Part shown: positions 53,716-63,155 of the stretch, in pieces
How positions within the stretch are numbered: the first letter of the stretch is position 1
How the letters are laid out: each line of letters starts with the position of its first letter
Assembly: GCF_008084145.1 (NCBI RefSeq)
Contig: NZ_VSDO01000001.1
Coordinates: 1,378,840-1,442,839, forward strand
Origin: Paenibacillus faecis
Lineage (GTDB): Bacteria > Bacillota > Bacilli > Paenibacillales > Paenibacillaceae
Direction of reading: 5' to 3'
DNA length: 64,000 bases
Notes under the pieces: model-generated
Databases searched by the model: none
Told to the model about the DNA's origin: nothing
Seen by the model: the letters and a program-made list of their open reading frames with translations, nothing else
Translations under genes and position numbers: made by a program

Positions 53716-56700
53716 TTAGGCCATGTCGATGTCGATCCGGATCGCCCCTCCGCCGCGGATGTCCTCCGCAAGACCGCCGGCAATCACGGAACCCTCCAGG
53801 TTCACCGTCGATCCGTCGGCTTTATGCACGGCTATGCCGCGAATCGTTGCCGCGTCGCTGCCGTAGGTGTCCTTCTTCCTCGGGTTGCGATAGGTGACCT
53901 GCGTCTTGCCCAAGAAGGTGAAGCTCACCTCGCCGCGTTCGTCAAACAGCCAGCCCGGCAAAGCGGGGTTGAAGCAGAGCTGCAGTTCGCCGCCGGAAAC
54001 GCGGAACACCCGCTTGCCCGCCATCATCGTGATCCACATGCTGATAAACTCCGCGGTGGAGCCGCTTAATCGGGCGACGAAGCCCCGGCCGTGCACCTGG
54101 GGATCGGGATTGACGCTGGAGGCGATGAACGAGGAATTCTCCAGCGTACTGCGCCCGTAAACCTCCGGATCGAGGAACGGGATGAGCGAGGTCTGGATTT
54201 CCTCGAAGAACTGTTCCTTCAGCCCCGCCTTCAGCAAGGCCAACAAATATTTGTAGCTCATGTGCAGGAAGATCGATTCCCGTTCCAGCCATCCCGGCGT
54301 AAACGCGCGAATCCGGCCGATTTCATGTGATTCCCCGCCCAGGCTGACCGAGGTTTTGTACATGCGCAGCTTGTCGTCAAACAGGTCGCTGGCGCGAATC
54401 AATTCGTAAGCGCGCTCCGCTTCCGCCGGGTCCTCCAGCGTCTTCATCCAGCGGGCCGGACCCTCCAGGAAATGAGGCAGCGGGCGGACGGCAAATTTCT
54501 TCACCGCCGCTTTAGGCAGCCCGTAGCCGCTAATCACGGGTTTCCCCTGGCCGTCCAGCACAGGTTCGTACGCTACGGCTTCAAAGGCGAAGTAGGTCGG
54601 CGCGAGCCCGTTCCCCAGCGACACGGCTTCCGCGATCCCGGCGTCGATTTTGTCCAGCATCTGACGGAAAGCCGGAAGCAGATCCGAAAGCCGAAGCGTG
54701 CGCTCCTCCCCGGTGATGCCGTAACGGATGCTCTCCCGGTAACGCTCGCGGGCCGAGGTTACCTGGTCCCAATAGGAGAAGGAATCCAGTTCGCCGCTTA
54801 GATGACGAGAGAGCAGGGCGGTCACGGTCCGCAACAGGTCCGCGATCTCCTCGGGGACAGCGATCTCCCGCGAGGCGGCTTCTTCGGCGGATTCCGACAC
54901 GAACTTCAGCATCCGCTTCAGCTCGAAGGTTTCGCTCATTCCGGAACCGAAGAGGCCCGGCAGCCCGTTCATGGCATCGTTCCAGCCCGGCTTGTTCCCC
55001 TCCATCTCGATCCCCATGCCGAAAGGATCGAGGGTCGCAAATTTGACCAGGGAAAGGGACAGCAGCTTCACGAACAAGTTGGTACGGTAGATCTCTCCGC
55101 CGCCGTTGTTCGTTTTCAGCCAGTTCGTACTTTTTGCCGTCAAACCCTGCCGCTGCATTTTTTCCTCATCCAGCACCATGGCCCCGTACTGCCGAACTTG
55201 CCCCCCGCTAATTACGTACTTCTCGCTCCGCGGCAAAACTCGGGCCGGGCTGTCAAAGTACGTATAGTCCTGCTCCTCGTACAGCAAAGCGGCCTTCCGA
55301 TCCGGGAATATATCGAGATAACTGTCGATCAGATCCATATTGTAAGTCCAGTGATCGGACCAGTAACCTTCCCCGAAGGTCGCTTCGATTTCCTGTTCGG
55401 CCAGGGACAAAATGCCGGTCAAAAACGCCTCTTCCTCCACTTGTAGAGATACCTGGTGCTGCGCCACATAGGAAATCAGCTTGCCCGGCGTAAATTTCCG
55501 GAGACAGAGCTCCCGCAGCTCCTTCCGGGAATTGCCGGCGGCTTTGGCCAGCCATTGTTCCAGCTCCGAAGAACGGCTTTCCGGCACGCGGAAGCTCGTT
55601 CCCTCTACGCCGAGCGGATTGTAGCCGTCAGCCTGCATCAGGCTGAAGAACGTTTTGATGTTGAAGGTGCCTACGCGTGGGTTGAAGTAAATGTCGCTGC
55701 GACGGTTTTGATTGGCGTCCCGGAAGTTGCCGTTGCCTTGGGAATAATACTCGGGCGCGATCGAGAAAAAGTTATAGTCCCGTTCCAAATCCCCATGTTT
55801 GCGGGAATACAGGTGTATCACGAAGCCCTCTCTGCCATTCTCGAAAATAAACGGGTAACCGCCGCGCAGAAAATTGTCCAGATAGCTCTGCTTGGCGTAC
55901 GCGTCAAACAGCGGCATCGCTGTTTTCGTGGTCACGTCGGCCGTCAAGGCTTCCGTCAATTCCCGGGCTTCCTTCCGCTTCCGCTCAATATAGGCCGGTA
56001 CCGCGATCGAAGGGGCTTTCTCATTCAGCCGTTCCACACTGTCGAAGTGACCGATCAGCGTAAAAATACGCTTGGACTCCCCCGGCGCCAATTCCACGGC
56101 TGCCCCGGAAAATCCGCACGGCACCTTGTTGGTGCAGTACTGCGTCTGTTCCGCCAGCTCGGACAGCGGCGTCCCGGCAAAGCGCTCGGGATAAGCCAAT
56201 GACGTATTGCTGCCGAAAATCAGCTCAAAATCGGCGAACGGCCGGATCAGGCTGCCCTGTTCATCGAAGGACAGGTAGAAGTGGCCGCTGCGGATTTCGC
56301 TCACCTCCGCTTCGTCGTGCGTACTGGAGCGGTTCCGGTAGTAGGGAATTCCGTTCTCCAGATTTTCGACCTCCATCCAGCTCCGCAGCAGATTGCCGAT
56401 TTCTTTGTATCCCGCATTCTCCACCCCGTAAGGCAGAATTTCCGGCAACCCGTCGAGTACCTCGAAGCGAAGCGTCCGATCCGAATCGTTCGTGAAGTCC
56501 ACTTGGCGGACCAATGCCGCATAATCGTCGTTCGGGATATGAAAATAAGTGACTTTCGTGCTTAATCCCTTGCCTTCATGCTTTTCTTCAATGCCGACTT
56601 CATTAGCCAGAATCCGCATGCTGCGGTGAGCCTGGGGATCCGGATGCATACTTTGGAACGGCTCGTATATCTCCGAGCTTCCGCTCTCCTTGATAAAGGT

Positions 56701-56937
56701 TCTGAACCCTTTCATCGAAACGGATTGATAAGTAACGCTGGCCGGGGAAAATTCCATGATCGGGCTGTTCTTGTCCCGAATCCCAAAACTGCAGACCGCC
56801 TGCCCCCGATTGACGTAAAACGTCCACATCGGAATCCCTTTAAGCCCGGCCAGACCAGGCAGGAAGCTGGAAAACGGCTTAGCCTTATCGAACTGTTGAA
56901 TGACAAAAGCATCCTGCTCAAACCTGTAATTTGACAT
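53716..56937 (-). CDS. Large inverting glycoside phosphorylase (GH94/GH161-like)
   Basis: A 1073-residue cytoplasmic enzyme of the cellobiose-phosphorylase-like superfamily. N-terminal beta-sandwich (FEVLDGLPEILPYGVENAGY at about 180), a helical linker, and an (alpha/alpha)6 barrel with GYWSDHWTYNMDLIDSYLD and GWNDAMNGLPGLFGSG. Asp654 in the latter is at the place of the general acid of GH94. At this length the closest class could be GH161, beta-1,3-oligoglucan phosphorylases, rather than classical GH94 (about 800-900). It would use phosphate to make glucose-1-phosphate. ATG 56937 follows GGAGGAGG. A LacI palindrome lies 84-97 bp upstream. Confidence 0.85.
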   Translation of the reverse strand: MSNYRFEQDAFVIQQFDKAKPFSSFLPGLAGLKGIPMWTFYVNRGQAVCSFGIRDKNSPIMEFSPASVTYQSVSMKGFRTFIKESGSSEIYEPFQSMHPDPQAHRSMRILANEVGIEEKHEGKGLSTKVTYFHIPNDDYAALVRQVDFTNDSDRTLRFEVLDGLPEILPYGVENAGYKEIGNLLRSWMEVENLENGIPYYRNRSSTHDEAEVSEIRSGHFYLSFDEQGSLIRPFADFELIFGSNTSLAYPERFAGTPLSELAEQTQYCTNKVPCGFSGAAVELAPGESKRIFTLIGHFDSVERLNEKAPSIAVPAYIERKRKEARELTEALTADVTTKTAMPLFDAYAKQSYLDNFLRGGYPFIFENGREGFVIHLYSRKHGDLERDYNFFSIAPEYYSQGNGNFRDANQNRRSDIYFNPRVGTFNIKTFFSLMQADGYNPLGVEGTSFRVPESRSSELEQWLAKAAGNSRKELRELCLRKFTPGKLISYVAQHQVSLQVEEEAFLTGILSLAEQEIEATFGEGYWSDHWTYNMDLIDSYLDIFPDRKAALLYEEQDYTYFDSPARVLPRSEKYVISGGQVRQYGAMVLDEEKMQRQGLTAKSTNWLKTNNGGGEIYRTNLFVKLLSLSLVKFATLDPFGMGIEMEGNKPGWNDAMNGLPGLFGSGMSETFELKRMLKFVSESAEEAASREIAVPEEIADLLRTVTALLSRHLSGELDSFSYWDQVTSARERYRESIRYGITGEERTLRLSDLLPAFRQMLDKIDAGIAEAVSLGNGLAPTYFAFEAVAYEPVLDGQGKPVISGYGLPKAAVKKFAVRPLPHFLEGPARWMKTLEDPAEAERAYELIRASDLFDDKLRMYKTSVSLGGESHEIGRIRAFTPGWLERESIFLHMSYKYLLALLKAGLKEQFFEEIQTSLIPFLDPEVYGRSTLENSSFIASSVNPDPQVHGRGFVARLSGSTAEFISMWITMMAGKRVFRVSGGELQLCFNPALPGWLFDERGEVSFTFLGKTQVTYRNPRKKDTYGSDAATIRGIAVHKADGSTVNLEGSVIAGGLAEDIRGGGAIRIDIDMA

Positions 56938-57020
56938 TCGTATTCCTCCTCCATCTTTGGTTATAAAACTGCTCTCCAACCTTATTCAAATCCTCTTGAA
57001 AAATAGCTTGGCGAAAGGGT

Positions 57021-57034
57021 CGAAACCGGTTTCG
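57021..57034. promoter_or_regulatory. LacI-type operator
   Basis: CGAAACCGGTTTCG is a perfect 14-base palindrome with the central CG typical of LacI sites, between the LacI gene's stop and the phosphorylase start. A half-copy, TTTCG, follows at 57040. It is probably the operator for the phosphorylase gene. Confidence 0.7.
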
Positions 57035-57065
57035 ATTTGTTTCGAAAAAAAAACCAGGGACCGCG

Positions 57066-58070
57066 TTAAAGCGAACGACAAGACTCCCTGATGACAATTT
57101 CTACCGGCAACATAGCGGTTTGCACTCCGCTCCCGCCTTCTATCGTATAGATTAACATGTCGGCTGCTTTGCTGCCAAGTGCATAAGTATCCTGCCGGAC
57201 GGTGGTTAAGGCCGGTGTCAAAAATTTGACCATTTCAATGTCGTCGAACCCGATCAACGAGATGTCGTCCGGTACGCGGAGCCCCCGTTTTTTCAGGGTC
57301 ATCATGGCTCCGACCGCAAGGTTGTCCCCGGCGGCAAACACCGCCGTAGGGAGCTCATCCGTCAGAAGCAGCTCCTCCATCGCAGCCTGGCCGCTCTCCA
57401 TAGTATAATCATAGCTGCCTTGAATCACATACTGGGGTTCGACAGGCAGATTTAAGTTTTCCATCGCGCGAAGGTAACCCTGAAGCCGCTTCTCCCCCGC
57501 GAAACTATGCCCGCCGCCGATATGGCCGATCCGCCGGTGGCCGAGCCGATGCAGGTACTCCACTGCCTGCATGGCGCCCGCGATATTGTCGGAACAGATC
57601 GTGCTCTTTTGCTCCGACTCCTGATCCAGAAGCACGCACGGAATGTCGGAATCCAGCAGCTCCTGAAAATACGGATCCCCATAATCGGGCAGAATGACGA
57701 CAACCCCGTCCACACCGCGAATTTTGCAGTGCTCCACATACCCGCTTTTTTTTCCGCCGATATCCTTGGTGACGAACATTAAATCATAGCCCTTCGAAGT
57801 GGATACCTTCTTAAATCCTTCGATGACCCCGGCAAAATAAGGATGCAAAATCCCCGCACCCGAAGGCTCGTTAAAAAGCACTCCGATCGTCCAAGAGCGT
57901 TTCATCGTCAGCGAGCGGGCATGGGCATTCGGGAGATACCCGAGCTGCTCGGCCGTCTCCAATATTTTGGCACGCGTCTTGGGGCTGACATCCGAATAAT
58001 CGTTAAACACTTTCGACACCGTGGTCGGGGAACAACCGGCGATTTTGGCAATATCGTATATGGTTACCAC
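57066..58070 (-). CDS. LacI-family transcriptional regulator
   Basis: A 334-residue repressor: helix-turn-helix at 1-55 (VTIYDIAKIAGCSPTTVSKV) with a hinge, then a periplasmic-binding-like sensor (about 60-334) with the usual SDNIAGAMQAVEYLHRLGH and TTVRQDTYALG. Ligand probably a sugar. Start GTG 58070 is twelve bases past AGGAG; an ATG at 58082 touches that site and is less likely. It lies upstream of the phosphorylase gene on the same strand, with the CGAAACCGGTTTCG site between them, so it should control it. Confidence 0.88.
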   Translation of the reverse strand: MVTIYDIAKIAGCSPTTVSKVFNDYSDVSPKTRAKILETAEQLGYLPNAHARSLTMKRSWTIGVLFNEPSGAGILHPYFAGVIEGFKKVSTSKGYDLMFVTKDIGGKKSGYVEHCKIRGVDGVVVILPDYGDPYFQELLDSDIPCVLLDQESEQKSTICSDNIAGAMQAVEYLHRLGHRRIGHIGGGHSFAGEKRLQGYLRAMENLNLPVEPQYVIQGSYDYTMESGQAAMEELLLTDELPTAVFAAGDNLAVGAMMTLKKRGLRVPDDISLIGFDDIEMVKFLTPALTTVRQDTYALGSKAADMLIYTIEGGSGVQTAMLPVEIVIRESCRSL

Positions 58071-58262
58071 TTGAACGTTCATCTCCTGCTTTAGCTCGGA
58101 AAACCGCTCCGAGGGTTCTTGAGAAATTGTAGCCGTCCTGCCGCGAAAAAGTCAACAGCCATCGCTGCCCCCCGTTTGCGCCCGTTTTCCCCTTGTTTCA
58201 TCAAGGCGCCAAGCGTTTAAGAATAGGCAAACAGACCACTAGCGATGAAGGAGGGAAATTCC

Positions 58263-58439
58263 GTGTACGAGCCTCGGGATCGGAAGGAAGTCAACAGTGT
58301 CGATGTGGAGCGCAGGGACGTCCAGGAAAGATCGGAGCCCAGCATGGTTGCGGCAACCTTTATCAAATATGCGGCCTATTTAATTATCTTTTTCGGTTTC
58401 CTGTACTTTCTGGTCAAATACGTGTTTCCCAAGTTCTAA
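58263..58439 (+). CDS. Small single-span membrane protein
   Basis: A 58-residue protein with a charged N-terminal half (YEPRDRKEVNSVDVERRDVQ) and one hydrophobic helix (about 34-54, FIKYAAYLIIFFGFLYFLVK). The start is GTG 58263, decided by AAGGAGGG; the ATG 18 bases earlier lies before that site. I do not recognise the family. It begins a run of plus-strand envelope genes ahead of the germination operon. Confidence 0.7.
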   Translation: MYEPRDRKEVNSVDVERRDVQERSEPSMVAATFIKYAAYLIIFFGFLYFLVKYVFPKF

Positions 58440-58463
58440 ACGGCTTCCGGGCCCTATCGAAAA

Positions 58464-58518
58464 AAAGAGGCTGACCCGATCATCCTTAGAGGTGACGGTG
58501 ACAGCCTCTTTGCTTTTT
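58464..58518 (+). terminator. Terminator after small membrane protein gene
   Basis: AAAGAGGCTG and CAGCCTCTTT pair over ten bases with a 28-base loop, then T-rich sequence. Confidence 0.65.
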
Positions 58519-58612
58519 GGGGTTTACCGTCGCCGAAAACAGCCGCTCGTTTGAAATTGTCCGATTGGGGTAAACTCCAAGTAAACGTTCTGAAATAAGG
58601 AGGCGAAGCAGA

Positions 58613-58936
58613 ATGCCGAATGAACCGAGCCCCAATGCGGGGGAACAAGCCTATGAAAGATATAATTTGCTCAAAGAGTACCGACCCGAGAATGATATTC
58701 CCGGAGATGATCTGCTCCCCCACGACACGCGGATTACCCAAAGCTTAAGCGAACCCGGCGACGAGTCGGAAGCCCGCCGTGCCACTGGTGCCGAAGACAC
58801 CACGGAACCGCTGCCGGACGTTCCGGACGCCGACGCGATCCAGAAGGACAGTCCCGTGGACCCTTCGGCGCCCGATCCGGACGCCATGCACGGCACGGAT
58901 CTGCTTAACGGCTATGACGGAGACGACAGCGAGTGA
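58613..58936 (+). CDS. Acidic disordered protein, unknown
   Basis: A 107-residue, Asp/Glu/Pro-rich protein with no predicted fold; repeated DPDA and DADA and a tail GYDGDDSE. AAGGAGG before the ATG and a strong terminator behind it show it is a real gene. I do not recognise it. Such proteins in spore-formers are often spore-associated, but nothing here proves that. Confidence 0.65.
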   Translation: MPNEPSPNAGEQAYERYNLLKEYRPENDIPGDDLLPHDTRITQSLSEPGDESEARRATGAEDTTEPLPDVPDADAIQKDSPVDPSAPDPDAMHGTDLLNGYDGDDSE

Positions 58937-58946
58937 CTTCGACATT

Positions 58947-58984
58947 CCCCCATCCCGGTTTGTGCGGGATGGGGATTCTTTATG
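58947..58984 (+). terminator. Terminator after acidic protein gene
   Basis: CCCCATCCCG and CGGGATGGGG form a 10-bp stem with a 7-base loop, then ATTCTTT. Confidence 0.85.
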
Positions 58985-59070
58985 GAGAAGGACTTTTTCA
59001 AGGCATCTACATAACCCCCGCCGGAACAGGAAATCCTTAGTAGTATCGGTTGATGAGAGGCGGTCCTCAG

Positions 59071-59859
59071 ATGGATAATTTTCGAACTCCACACCGCAAC
59101 AGGCGGTATCAGGCTTATGTGAGCCTTTTGGGCACGACGCAAATTCATTTTAGAAATCCCTATATCGTTGCCTGCTGGTCAATGGCCTTTCCGGGCTTCG
59201 GGCATCTGCTGCTGAACAAATATCTTCGCGGATACGCTCTGGTGACCTGGGAAATGTATATTAATCAAAAAATTCACTTGAATTTGGCGATGGTCCATTC
59301 CTTTAACGGCCAATTTCAGGCGGCCAAAGAAGTTCTTAACCCCGAATTCGTCATGCTGTACATTCCGGTATACCTGTTCGCCATATGGGACAGCTATCGT
59401 ACGTCGGTAGACCTGAACAAGGTTTATGTACTCGCCGAACGGGAGAATGCTCCTTTTAATACGTTCAGTATAGGAGCGTTGGAGATTAACTATCTTGACA
59501 AGCGAAAACCGTGGCTCGCCGCCTTATGGTCGGCGGCCGTTCCGAGTATGGGTCAACTGTATCTGCACCGTATTGTACTGGCCGTTTCGGTATTGATCTT
59601 CACGATCCTGATCATTGACGGATCCAATTTTATTTTGTCCCTGCATTACTTGATCCTTGGAGATCTTCGGCGATCGTCCGCCGTGCTGGATGCGCAATGG
59701 CTGCTTTACTTGCCATCCATGTATTTGTTCAACATCTACGAGTCCTACACAAACGCTGTTGAGAACAACAAGTTGTTCAACAAGGATTTAAAAAACTTTC
59801 TGCTGCGCAACTACCAGCCGAAGGGGCGATTTTTCACCATAAGGAGTAGAGTGGATTGA
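59071..59859 (+). CDS. Membrane protein with internal duplication
   Basis: A 262-residue protein made of two related halves. The first has WSMAFPGFGHLLLNKYLRGY and IPVYLFAIWDSYRTSVDLNK. The second has WSAAVPSMGQLYLHR and LPSMYLFNIYESYTNAVENNK. Each half has two or three membrane helices. I know of no function for it. The start ATG 59071 is in frame with a weak site. Its stop TGA overlaps the next ATG (TGATG), so the next protein is translationally coupled. Confidence 0.72.
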   Translation: MDNFRTPHRNRRYQAYVSLLGTTQIHFRNPYIVACWSMAFPGFGHLLLNKYLRGYALVTWEMYINQKIHLNLAMVHSFNGQFQAAKEVLNPEFVMLYIPVYLFAIWDSYRTSVDLNKVYVLAERENAPFNTFSIGALEINYLDKRKPWLAALWSAAVPSMGQLYLHRIVLAVSVLIFTILIIDGSNFILSLHYLILGDLRRSSAVLDAQWLLYLPSMYLFNIYESYTNAVENNKLFNKDLKNFLLRNYQPKGRFFTIRSRVD

Positions 59860-60317
59860 TGCAGTTTTTTGCGACGTTCGAGTATTCCGTATTCACCGAA
59901 ATTTTGGTGTCCGAGCTTGAAGCGAAGGGGATTACCGATATTTACGCGGTTCCGCTCGATGCACGGAAGCAAACTCCACGACTGATGGATTCCCTCCACC
60001 GCAGTGACGGGGTGTCCTTCCTGGACAAACCTTTTGTCTTTGGGTTCCTGTTCTCCACCATTGGAGCGAGCAAAGGATTCGTATGGACCTGGGGACCCGT
60101 CGTTTGGGGCTTGATCGGCGCAGCGGCAGGTATAATCTTCGGACTCCTGATCAGTGTGTTGATGTACTTGTTAAAAGAACGCAAGCCTCGAAGCAGGAGA
60201 ACGGACAAGAGAGGGAGCGAAATCATCCTGATTGTAACCTGTGAGGATAGCCAATCCGAACTGGTGGAGGATCTGCTTTGGGACCATATGGCGCTGGGGC
60301 TGGCCAAAACAAAATGA
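59859..60317 (+). CDS. Unknown protein with two membrane helices
   Basis: A 152-residue protein: an N-terminal cytosolic domain (about 1-55, MQFFATFEYSVFTEILVSEL, the sort of alpha-beta fold seen in stress-protein-like GspY domains), two membrane helices around 60-110, and an acidic C-terminus. Start at ATG 59859 is coupled to the previous stop. AAGGAG lies 14 bases upstream. I cannot assign a function. Confidence 0.7.
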   Translation: MQFFATFEYSVFTEILVSELEAKGITDIYAVPLDARKQTPRLMDSLHRSDGVSFLDKPFVFGFLFSTIGASKGFVWTWGPVVWGLIGAAAGIIFGLLISVLMYLLKERKPRSRRTDKRGSEIILIVTCEDSQSELVEDLLWDHMALGLAKTK

Positions 60318-60333
60318 GAAGACGGAATCGGCT

Positions 60334-60897
60334 TTGATATCCTATAAAGAAATCGAACAGTTAAGAGGACAACTTGCGGAGTTGGAGCAGCAGTTCTGGC
60401 TCGATCACGTGTTGTTTTCGATCCAGTGGTGGATTTTGCTTGCAACCCTCCTCATTCCCTGGGTCGTTTGGTGGAGGCTCGTAGACAAGCGAAATTTTAA
60501 AGTGATCTTGTTGTACGGGCTGATCATTATAGTCCTGATTAACATCATGGATCATACCGGTCTTCAATTGAGGTTATGGTCCTACAAATACAAACTTTCC
60601 CCCTTGGTTCCCATTTTGTCTCCTATTGATCTTTCGCTCCTGCCGGTGCTTTATATGCTGATGTATCAATACTTCAGAAGCTGGAAAGCGTTTTGGATCG
60701 CCCAGATCGTGGGTGCGGCCGTCTTCAGTTTTGTGGGTGAACCGATATTTGTGGCGCTAGGCATCTACCGTATGTTGAATTGGGAACATTATTACTCCTA
60801 CCCGATCTATATCGCATTGGCGGTTCTGATCCGCTGCTTCCTCGTATGGTTGCTGAAGAAGAGCAGTGATCGACTAGAAGATAAACGGGCACAGTAA
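60334..60897 (+). CDS. CBO0543-like multi-pass membrane protein
   Basis: A 187-residue protein with a short amphipathic N-terminus (IEQLRGQLAELEQQF) and five membrane helices; the tone (WHVLFSIQWWI-like opening, then MDHTGLQLRLWSYKYKLSPL) fits the CBO0543 family of sporulating Firmicutes. Start TTG 60334 is uncertain: the site upstream is weak and longer frames overlap the previous gene. The gene ends at a terminator facing the germination operon. Function unknown. Confidence 0.68.
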   Translation: MISYKEIEQLRGQLAELEQQFWLDHVLFSIQWWILLATLLIPWVVWWRLVDKRNFKVILLYGLIIIVLINIMDHTGLQLRLWSYKYKLSPLVPILSPIDLSLLPVLYMLMYQYFRSWKAFWIAQIVGAAVFSFVGEPIFVALGIYRMLNWEHYYSYPIYIALAVLIRCFLVWLLKKSSDRLEDKRAQ

Positions 60898-60925
60898 AAA
60901 AGCCTGCACTTCGGCAGGCTTTTTG
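60896..60925 (+). terminator. Bidirectional terminator between CBO0543-like and gerC genes
   Basis: AAGCCTGC and GCAGGCTT with a 6-base loop, T after it and A before it, so it can serve both convergent units. Confidence 0.85.
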
Positions 60926-60942
60926 CTCGTCAACGTCCGGAC

Positions 60943-62052
60943 TTAACGGATCATTCCGGAATATTGAATTTTCACATTTGCCTTGACCTGGAATTCGGCT
61001 TCCGGATAAAGCTGCTGCCATTGCTTCAGCTCGGTGTTATTGTTCCAGTTCCTGGAAGTATAACGCAAGCCCCAGCCGAAAGGGTCGACGCCGAGAGACT
61101 GGACTTTCTTCAGCAGCTTCATGCTATCTTCTTCCCACCGCTTGTTGGCCGTCTTTGAAGCCTCTTTCATTCGGAGGCCGTCCATCTTGGCGCCTTCTTC
61201 GTTGGTTTCTATCATCGCTTTGCCGCTGAGCTTGTACGCAATGACGGCTTTCCCGTTTTTCCCCGTCTTGATGCGGTATTTGGGCCTTGAACTCTCCAGA
61301 TTGTAGTCGATCTTTTGCCCCTCCGCCTCGATATGAAAGCTTGTACGCAAATTCCGGGTCCGCAGTAAATTCAGCATTCTCGTCTCATCCGGAGACAAGA
61401 TGCTGACCATCTTCTTCTTGTCAAAAAGCGCGACTTTGTCGATCACCAGCATATCCGGCTTTTTCGCCTCAACGACAGGCATCAGGGGATCCATGCCGCG
61501 CTCGTTAACCCGTCGATGCAGGTCGAAGGAATAGATCGTCGTAATGAACGGCGATTCCGTCCCTTCCGTCCCCAAGCTTAAGATAAGGGCGTTTCCGGGG
61601 AGGCGTTCGCTCTTGGTCTGCATATTCACAACTTCTTTGGCCGAAGGCTTGCCGACCGCGACGTACATAATCAACTGAATATCCCGGCGTCTGGCGGTCC
61701 AATCGGTCATCGAAACGATATTATCCCGCGCAAAAGATTCGCCGAACACCATCACCTTGCAGTGACTGAAATCAGGTTCTTTATCGATCTTGGACTTGAT
61801 TAAACGGATCGCTTCCGGTACGCTTTTCGCGATTTCCGTAATGATTACGGCTTCTTGGCTTCGCTTGGTCGGGTCCCCCTCCGGGATCGCCATTTTCAGC
61901 GTCACTTCATACTGATCCCTTTGGTTCGGATCCTCGGGACGGTCGACGCCAATGGCCAGCACGAACGATCGCTTATCGATATCTTTGAACTGGCATCCCG
62001 TCAGCGTCACGAGCAGCACGATCGCGATCAAGCAGCAAATACCCTTTCTCAT
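60943..62052 (-). CDS. Spore germination lipoprotein (GerC/Ger(x)C)
   Basis: The C subunit of a nutrient germinant receptor, a lipoprotein on the outside of the spore inner membrane. 369 residues; the signal peptide ends LTGC with Cys20 lipidated. The three-domain Ger(x)C body follows, with RSFVLAIGVDRP near the start and KKVQSLGVDPFGWG near the end. It starts inside the stop of the B gene (ATGA overlap). Confidence 0.92.
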   Translation of the reverse strand: MRKGICCLIAIVLLVTLTGCQFKDIDKRSFVLAIGVDRPEDPNQRDQYEVTLKMAIPEGDPTKRSQEAVIITEIAKSVPEAIRLIKSKIDKEPDFSHCKVMVFGESFARDNIVSMTDWTARRRDIQLIMYVAVGKPSAKEVVNMQTKSERLPGNALILSLGTEGTESPFITTIYSFDLHRRVNERGMDPLMPVVEAKKPDMLVIDKVALFDKKKMVSILSPDETRMLNLLRTRNLRTSFHIEAEGQKIDYNLESSRPKYRIKTGKNGKAVIAYKLSGKAMIETNEEGAKMDGLRMKEASKTANKRWEEDSMKLLKKVQSLGVDPFGWGLRYTSRNWNNNTELKQWQQLYPEAEFQVKANVKIQYSGMIR

Positions 62053-63155
62053 GTTCGCCTCGCACTCCTTTTATTGGCTATATAAAGGGCGATCAGCAGC
62101 ACAAATTCATTGGCAAACCGAATATTTAAAAACCATTGTCCCATTTGAGCCAGTCGGACCTGATTCATAAACGACATCAGCAGCAGCGTCACGATGCAAA
62201 CGGGAATCAGGATCCACCAGTCGCCTTTCTTACTTTCCTTTTTCTCATGCCTGGACCTAAATACCCCTTTAAACAACTCCAGTCCGACATGCCAATGAAT
62301 CGTCATGCTAAATAGGGAAAGCGACAAGTAAGTGGTATAGAACAGGAACAGCACCCGCTCGATAATAAAAAGCTCCATTCGGATCGAATCCGCCGTGGAG
62401 AACCAGCTGTAAACATGATCTTCCACTCCCACCGTCCCGTGATAACCGATGGGGACAAGAAAGGTGACCAGCAGAATGACAAAGGCCGTAACCGGAATGA
62501 CCCATAATAATCGGGTCTTTAAATTGCGAAAATTCCGGTTAAACACCACCAGATTCATATAGCCCGAGAAGATAAAGGTAGCTCCGGCCACCGCAGAATA
62601 ATTCGGCTTGGTCCATAAATAGGTAATCGTCTGCAATACGGCATCCCAACTGAATCCCTCGCTGGTTAACGATTTGACCAGAATATAGACGATCAGCGGC
62701 GTGATCAGCAGCAGGATCGTCTCCAACGCGTACAGAATCGACTCCGACGAAAGCCGCGCACAGATGGAGGAAAGGAGCAGAAACCCGATCATGACGGCAT
62801 ACGGGGAGATATCCGGGCTGATAAAGCGGAGCGTGATATCCACGAAGGAAAGCATCGTGACGATCGCCGCGCCGAACCAGAATATCGAATAAAGGAGCAA
62901 GAGCGGGACGGAGAAAACACGCGGGAGATACCGGTTGAAGATTTCCGGCAGCCCCTTCCCCTGAAAACGGGACATCAACCGCGTAAAAGCAAACAAAATG
63001 GCCGTTCCCACGACCGTCCCGATGAGTATGGCCATCAAGGCACCGTGAAACCGCATCAATACAAGAATCCGGGGCACGAAGTTGATGATGTTAATCAACG
63101 CGTTCATCAGGAACAAATAGTAAATGTATTTGCCGCTAACCATTTCTTCGCTCAC
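62049..63155 (-). CDS. Spore germination protein GerB (amino-acid-permease-like)
   Basis: The B subunit of the germinant receptor, 368 residues with ten membrane helices, of the amino-acid-polyamine-cation superfamily. It probably binds the germinant. Its start lies inside the last 20 bases of the A gene and its end overlaps the C gene by 4 bp, so the three are made together in the forespore, as is known for ger operons. Confidence 0.92.
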   Translation of the reverse strand: MSEEMVSGKYIYYLFLMNALINIINFVPRILVLMRFHGALMAILIGTVVGTAILFAFTRLMSRFQGKGLPEIFNRYLPRVFSVPLLLLYSIFWFGAAIVTMLSFVDITLRFISPDISPYAVMIGFLLLSSICARLSSESILYALETILLLITPLIVYILVKSLTSEGFSWDAVLQTITYLWTKPNYSAVAGATFIFSGYMNLVVFNRNFRNLKTRLLWVIPVTAFVILLVTFLVPIGYHGTVGVEDHVYSWFSTADSIRMELFIIERVLFLFYTTYLSLSLFSMTIHWHVGLELFKGVFRSRHEKKESKKGDWWILIPVCIVTLLLMSFMNQVRLAQMGQWFLNIRFANEFVLLIALYIANKRSARRT

